A DNA stretch of 64,000 nt. It comes from Planococcus shixiaomingii (lineage in GTDB: Bacteria > Bacillota > Bacilli > Bacillales_A > Planococcaceae). The notes below the pieces were generated by a model that ran no database searches, had not been told where the DNA came from, and saw only the letters and a program-made list of their open reading frames with translations. Location of the stretch: NCBI RefSeq assembly GCF_030413615.1, contig NZ_CP129236.1, forward strand, positions 2,836,001 through 2,900,000, read 5' to 3'. Numbering within the stretch: the stretch's first letter is position 1; the number at the start of each line of letters is the position of its first letter. Position numbers and translations under genes: made by a program. This document shows positions 60,498 to 64,000 of the stretch, piece by piece.

Positions 60498-61664
60498 TTA
60501 TGCCTTCAAGAAAGTCTCGACGACCCGTTTGGTTGCTTGGCCATCTTCGAGTGATGAGAATTTTTCTTTAAACGCATTCGAACGCGGCGGGGACTGAATC
60601 AATTGGCGCATTGCCTGGAAAAGTTCTTCTTCTGTTTGAGCAATCGGGCCTGGTGCTTCGTGTTCGATATCTATGTAGAAGCCTCTTAATGTATCGCGGT
60701 ATTTCTCCAAATCATACATGAAGAAAATAACTGGGCGATTCAATATGGCATAATCAAAGAAAACAGAAGAGTAGTCCGTAATCATCAAGTCAGAAATCAG
60801 GTATAGATCGCGGATATCCGGATAGGCCGAAACATCATAAACCATTCCATCGTAAGCGGAAAAATCGAAGTTTTCGACAACTAAATAATGCATCCGTGAC
60901 AGCAGTACCCACTCATCTCCAAATTCTTTTTGCCACTCATTCAAATCAAATTGGAATTTAAATTTATATTTCCCTCGCTGGTAAAACTCGTCATCACGCC
61001 ATGTTGGTGCATATAGCATAACTTTCTTTTCCAAAGGTATTCCTAGTTTTTCTTTAAGGCTGCGAATAAGGCTTTCAGATGGCAGTGCCAAAACATCATT
61101 TCGCGGGTATCCCGATTCAATGACTTTTCCCTGAAAAGCAAAAGCCCGCGTCAAAATTTCCGTCGCGTATGCATTCGGCGAAACCAGAAAATCCCATTTA
61201 CGGGTCTCAGCGATAAAATTCTTTTTATAAGTGTCGGTCTGCGTGCCTGGCATATGGACTTCTTCAATATCCACACCAAGTTTTTTCAGAGGCGTTCCGT
61301 GCCAAGTTTGGACATAAACCGTATGTTTCGGTTTTGGCATCCATCCAGGCAAGCGAACATTATTTACCCAATATTTTGCACGGGGGAATGTTTTAAACCA
61401 CCCCCATGTATACCGGATAACATAAGGAACCTTCAAATCGATAAACATCTGTTCAACAGACGGATCAATGCTCCAAAGCAACTCATAGTCTTTATGATGT
61501 TCCTTCATGTATTCATATATCGCACGGGGGTTATCACTATATTGCTTCGCGTGAAAACTTTCAAACATTACCAGCTTTTGTTTTCGGGGCAACTGTCCCA
61601 TCATAGCAAATAAAACCCGGCGTCTATTTTGTTCATTTGTTTTTTCAATCAAACTTTTTATCAC
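60498..61664 (-). CDS. CDP-glycerol glycerophosphotransferase, TagB/TarF-like
   Basis: A 388-residue membrane-associated transferase that adds glycerol phosphate from CDP-glycerol to the linkage unit. The catalytic fold shows MFESFHAKQYSDNPRAIYEY, YWVNNVRLPGWMPKPKHTVY, QTWHGTPLKKLG (catalytic His), MLYAPTWRDDEFYQ and MITDYSSVFFDYAILNRP (second His/Asp region). Length matches the TagB priming enzyme. It is strikingly similar to the catalytic half of the next gene upstream, so it arose by duplication; whether it adds one or several units is not clear. The start is GTG at 61664 after GAGG. Confidence 0.9.
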   Translation of the reverse strand: MIKSLIEKTNEQNRRRVLFAMMGQLPRKQKLVMFESFHAKQYSDNPRAIYEYMKEHHKDYELLWSIDPSVEQMFIDLKVPYVIRYTWGWFKTFPRAKYWVNNVRLPGWMPKPKHTVYVQTWHGTPLKKLGVDIEEVHMPGTQTDTYKKNFIAETRKWDFLVSPNAYATEILTRAFAFQGKVIESGYPRNDVLALPSESLIRSLKEKLGIPLEKKVMLYAPTWRDDEFYQRGKYKFKFQFDLNEWQKEFGDEWVLLSRMHYLVVENFDFSAYDGMVYDVSAYPDIRDLYLISDLMITDYSSVFFDYAILNRPVIFFMYDLEKYRDTLRGFYIDIEHEAPGPIAQTEEELFQAMRQLIQSPPRSNAFKEKFSSLEDGQATKRVVETFLKA

Positions 61665-61770
61665 AGCACGGCCTCATTTCTGTATCATTGCACTCTCATT
61701 ATAACAAACGGAAATTTCTTACAATATACACTCCTTAAAATAGTATCACATCTCGAATCTTTTCACTTCA

Positions 61771-64000
61771 CTACTCCAAAAAGGTTTGAACCACGCGTTT
61801 CGTAGCATTTCCATCTTCTAAAGAGGCAAACTTGTTCCTAAAAGCAATAAATTTCGGATCTAATTGAACATCAACATGCATGAGTTTGTGCATCGCTCGA
61901 AATAACTCACTTTCGGTTTGTACAATAGGACCAGGCGCGTCTTCTTCCATATTAATATAGAACCCTCTTAATTCATTTCGATATTTTTCCAAGTCGTACA
62001 TAAAGAAAATAATCGGGCGGTTTAAAATGGCAAAATCAAAAAATACAGATGAATAGTCCGTAATCATCATGTCGGAAACGAGATATAAATCGCGGATATC
62101 CGGATAAGCCGAGACATCGTATACAGTTCCAGCATGTGAGGAGAAATCAAAATTCTCCGCCACTAAATAATGCATCCGCGATAAAAGGACCCATTCATCT
62201 CCAAATTCCTTTTTCCAATTATCAAGATTAAACTGAAATTGAAATTTGTACTTCCCTTTTTGATAAAATTCATTGTCCCGCCATGTTGGTGCATACAACA
62301 TGATTTTCTTATGTTCAGGAATCCCTAATTTTTTTTTGATTGCACTGATCATGTTGGGTGATGTGTTGGATAAAACATCATTTCGGGGATATCCAGATTC
62401 GATAACTTTGCCTTTAAAATGGAAAGCTCTTTTAAATATCTCGGTAGAATAAGCGTTTGGTGAAACAAGAAAATCCCATTTTGAAGACTCAATGACAAAA
62501 TTCTTTTTGTAAGTGCTTGTCTTAGTGCCCGGCATGTGGATTTGTTCAATATCGATTCCGAGCTTCTTGAGAGGAGTTCCGTGCCAAGTCTGGACGAAGA
62601 TCGTATTCTGTGGTTTCGGCATCCACGCAGGTAGCCGAACATTGTTTACCCAATATTTCGCTCGGGGAAACGTCAAAAACCAACGGAACGTAAAACGCCG
62701 AACATACGGCACTTGGAAATCTTTGAACAATTTTTCAACTTGGCCATTGATGCTCCAAAGCAATTGATACTCCGGATGGTATTCCCTCATGTATTCATAA
62801 ATTGCACGAGGGCTGTCACTGTATTGCTTCGCGTGAAAACTTTCAAATATAATCAGCTTCTGTTTTCGCGGCATGCGTCCCATAATTTCAAAGAAAAGAC
62901 GAATAATGCGCATCACTATTTTGCTATTTTTAAAATTCGAAGCATTTTTAGCTAAACGCCTTGAAAATTTAAGTCCTTCTGTTTCCGAAGTAACTGCGAA
63001 AGAAACATTATTAAACGAACTTGCAGTGATAACTGCAGCTTGTCCATCAGTTTTTTTAAAAGCCATCATTTTCGGCTTTCTGCGCCCTTGCTTTAATTTC
63101 AATGTGTGCATTGGTGTTGTCTTATTGCCTAAAAACAATTTCATAAAATCCCCTTGGTTCTCTTTTAATGTAGCAACTGGAATTTTAAAATACCCATACC
63201 TTCTAAACAATCTGACTTTTAACGGTCGAATGAACTGTGATATTGGCTTTTCCTGTTCTTCAATATAGAGATAATCATATTTTTCGTTTGCCTTATAAGC
63301 ATAATGTGTGCTTCTTCCAAATATATAAAGATGCTTTCCTAAAAATCGCAGCTTCATATTTGAACGATAGCCGGTAACTCTAGCCGCGTTTCCGCGCGTC
63401 ATAAAAACTCCGTTAGTTTTGTTATGCAAATAGTATGTTTCTCCGTTGATACTAAGGATGCCGAGCAAATGCAAATTGCGGTGTTCCTCTAGCTCGTAGA
63501 ATTCAAAGATTTGCCGGCCTTTGGTGCTTATTTTTCTGAAGTCAAAAGTTGCCTGTTCTGTTCCCGAGGAAACCTCCAACAGCTCTGGGTGTATTAAGCG
63601 ATATTCCAGCCCGGCCTCATTGGAACTCACCTCAAATAAAATATTTCTCGTAAGCAATTCTTTTTTGAATAAATCATAAAGAACAAAGGTATAATATTTT
63701 TGATAAAAGGCTTTCCCTATCACCATATAACGGTTTTCCGTTGAAGTTAGTCCTAGGTCTACAGGGTGTATGTATTCCCTGGACGCGTGTGTTACAATAT
63801 CGTGTATACTAAATAAATATACACCTTTTTGAGTGAATAAGGAAAAAGAAGTTTCACTGGTCTGTTTGAAGGAAACTTCGTCAGAAAAACTTTCGAAATC
63901 TATTTCATATGAATCTGAATTCAGCTGAAAGTCAAGGTTGGGTTCATTGCTGGCTTTTACTATAAGGACCTTTCCGTCTTTAATATAAACGATGAAATTA
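61771..64000 (-). CDS. CDP-glycerol glycerophosphotransferase, TagF-like polymerase, 5' end beyond the window
   Basis: Polymerises the poly(glycerol phosphate) main chain of wall teichoic acid. The frame stays open from 63726 to the right edge without a stop (coding for a plausible beta-rich N-terminal domain), so an internal ATG at 63726 is not the start; at least 742 residues are present, near the 746 of B. subtilis TagF. The catalytic domain occupies the last ~380 residues: IFESFHAKQYSDSPRAIYEY, FVQTWHGTPLKKLG, LYAPTWRDNEFYQ and DYSSVFFDFAILNRP. The TagB-like gene follows 106 nt downstream. Confidence 0.92.
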   Translation of the reverse strand, partial: NFIVYIKDGKVLIVKASNEPNLDFQLNSDSYEIDFESFSDEVSFKQTSETSFSLFTQKGVYLFSIHDIVTHASREYIHPVDLGLTSTENRYMVIGKAFYQKYYTFVLYDLFKKELLTRNILFEVSSNEAGLEYRLIHPELLEVSSGTEQATFDFRKISTKGRQIFEFYELEEHRNLHLLGILSINGETYYLHNKTNGVFMTRGNAARVTGYRSNMKLRFLGKHLYIFGRSTHYAYKANEKYDYLYIEEQEKPISQFIRPLKVRLFRRYGYFKIPVATLKENQGDFMKLFLGNKTTPMHTLKLKQGRRKPKMMAFKKTDGQAAVITASSFNNVSFAVTSETEGLKFSRRLAKNASNFKNSKIVMRIIRLFFEIMGRMPRKQKLIIFESFHAKQYSDSPRAIYEYMREYHPEYQLLWSINGQVEKLFKDFQVPYVRRFTFRWFLTFPRAKYWVNNVRLPAWMPKPQNTIFVQTWHGTPLKKLGIDIEQIHMPGTKTSTYKKNFVIESSKWDFLVSPNAYSTEIFKRAFHFKGKVIESGYPRNDVLSNTSPNMISAIKKKLGIPEHKKIMLYAPTWRDNEFYQKGKYKFQFQFNLDNWKKEFGDEWVLLSRMHYLVAENFDFSSHAGTVYDVSAYPDIRDLYLVSDMMITDYSSVFFDFAILNRPIIFFMYDLEKYRNELRGFYINMEEDAPGPIVQTESELFRAMHKLMHVDVQLDPKFIAFRNKFASLEDGNATKRVVQTFLE

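Noticed and set aside
63700..63726. ATG at 63726 as the start of the TagF-like gene
   Set aside because: The frame stays open to the window edge with protein-like codons, there is no RBS before this ATG, and TagF is normally about 746 residues.
1..64000. CRISPR arrays, prophage genes, insertion sequences, tRNA or rRNA genes
   Set aside because: No regular spacer-repeat arrays, integrase, transposase, structural phage genes or RNA gene signatures were seen; the short intergenic arrays have degenerate units without unique spacers of CRISPR length.

Overview
This window looks like the chromosome of a Bacillales bacterium, most likely from the Planococcaceae (Planococcus/Planomicrobium group). 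The evidence is the gene repertoire: a ComK-type competence regulator, a YerO/SwrC-like efflux pair, an EpsA-EpsB-EpsC-like capsule operon, TagA/TagB/TagF-like teichoic acid enzymes, RibT, a YhfH-like mini-protein, an S-box (SAM-I) riboswitch, strong GGAGG ribosome sites, frequent TTG/GTG starts and several GTTTNN-N13-15-GGGWAW promoters of the SigB type. The genus is inferred; no rRNA is present. I see no prophage, IS, tRNA, rRNA or CRISPR array. Both ends cut genes: an aspartate kinase on the left and a TagF-like polymerase on the right.

Left third (1-23700). After the partial aspartate kinase come a lactonase-like metallo-beta-lactamase gene and an iron alcohol dehydrogenase, then a SigB-type cupin gene. 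A LytTR regulator is divergent from the glyoxylate shunt pair aceA-aceB and a zinc-ribbon mini-protein. Next are a rifampin phosphotransferase/PEP synthase-like enzyme, a YyaL-like protein, a HAD phosphatase, a polar amino acid ABC importer (artPQM-like), a class A beta-lactamase-like serine hydrolase, a flavin monooxygenase, several small unknown genes, RibT, and a methionine synthase-like gene under an S-box riboswitch.

Middle (23900-32360). Malic enzyme is followed by a compact catabolic cluster on the minus strand: LacI regulator, histidinol-dehydrogenase-like enzyme, GntP permease, 3-hydroxyacyl-CoA-dehydrogenase-like enzyme and SDR dehydrogenase. It has a near-perfect LacI-type operator upstream of its first enzyme gene. 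The layout suggests uptake and stepwise oxidation of a small hydroxy acid or hydroxy sulfonate.

Surface and signalling region (32360-46500). A minus-strand exopolysaccharide operon (membrane protein, EpsA, EpsB, EpsC, CapK-like, aminotransferase, priming sugar transferase) lies next to a response regulator and a very large hybrid kinase with two kinase cores. An LCP-family ligase is divergent from the kinase. An 11-bp-spaced direct repeat in front of the exopolysaccharide operon is a possible binding site for the response regulator.

Right third (46500-64000). This holds an NRDE protein, an SRPBCC protein, UV damage endonuclease, a sigma factor plus five-TM kinase pair divergent from a short comK, a GyrI-like protein, a TetR regulator with tandem operators and its RND exporter, a DUF1028/M42 peptidase pair, and a wall teichoic acid block (DUF1975-type glycosyltransferase, TagA, TagB-like and TagF-like enzymes). 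Convergent genes are mostly separated by shared hairpin terminators. Three intergenic gaps hold degenerate repeats with a 20-22 bp period, and two carry related GC-rich repeat elements, one of them flanked by inverted repeats and a duplicated terminator.
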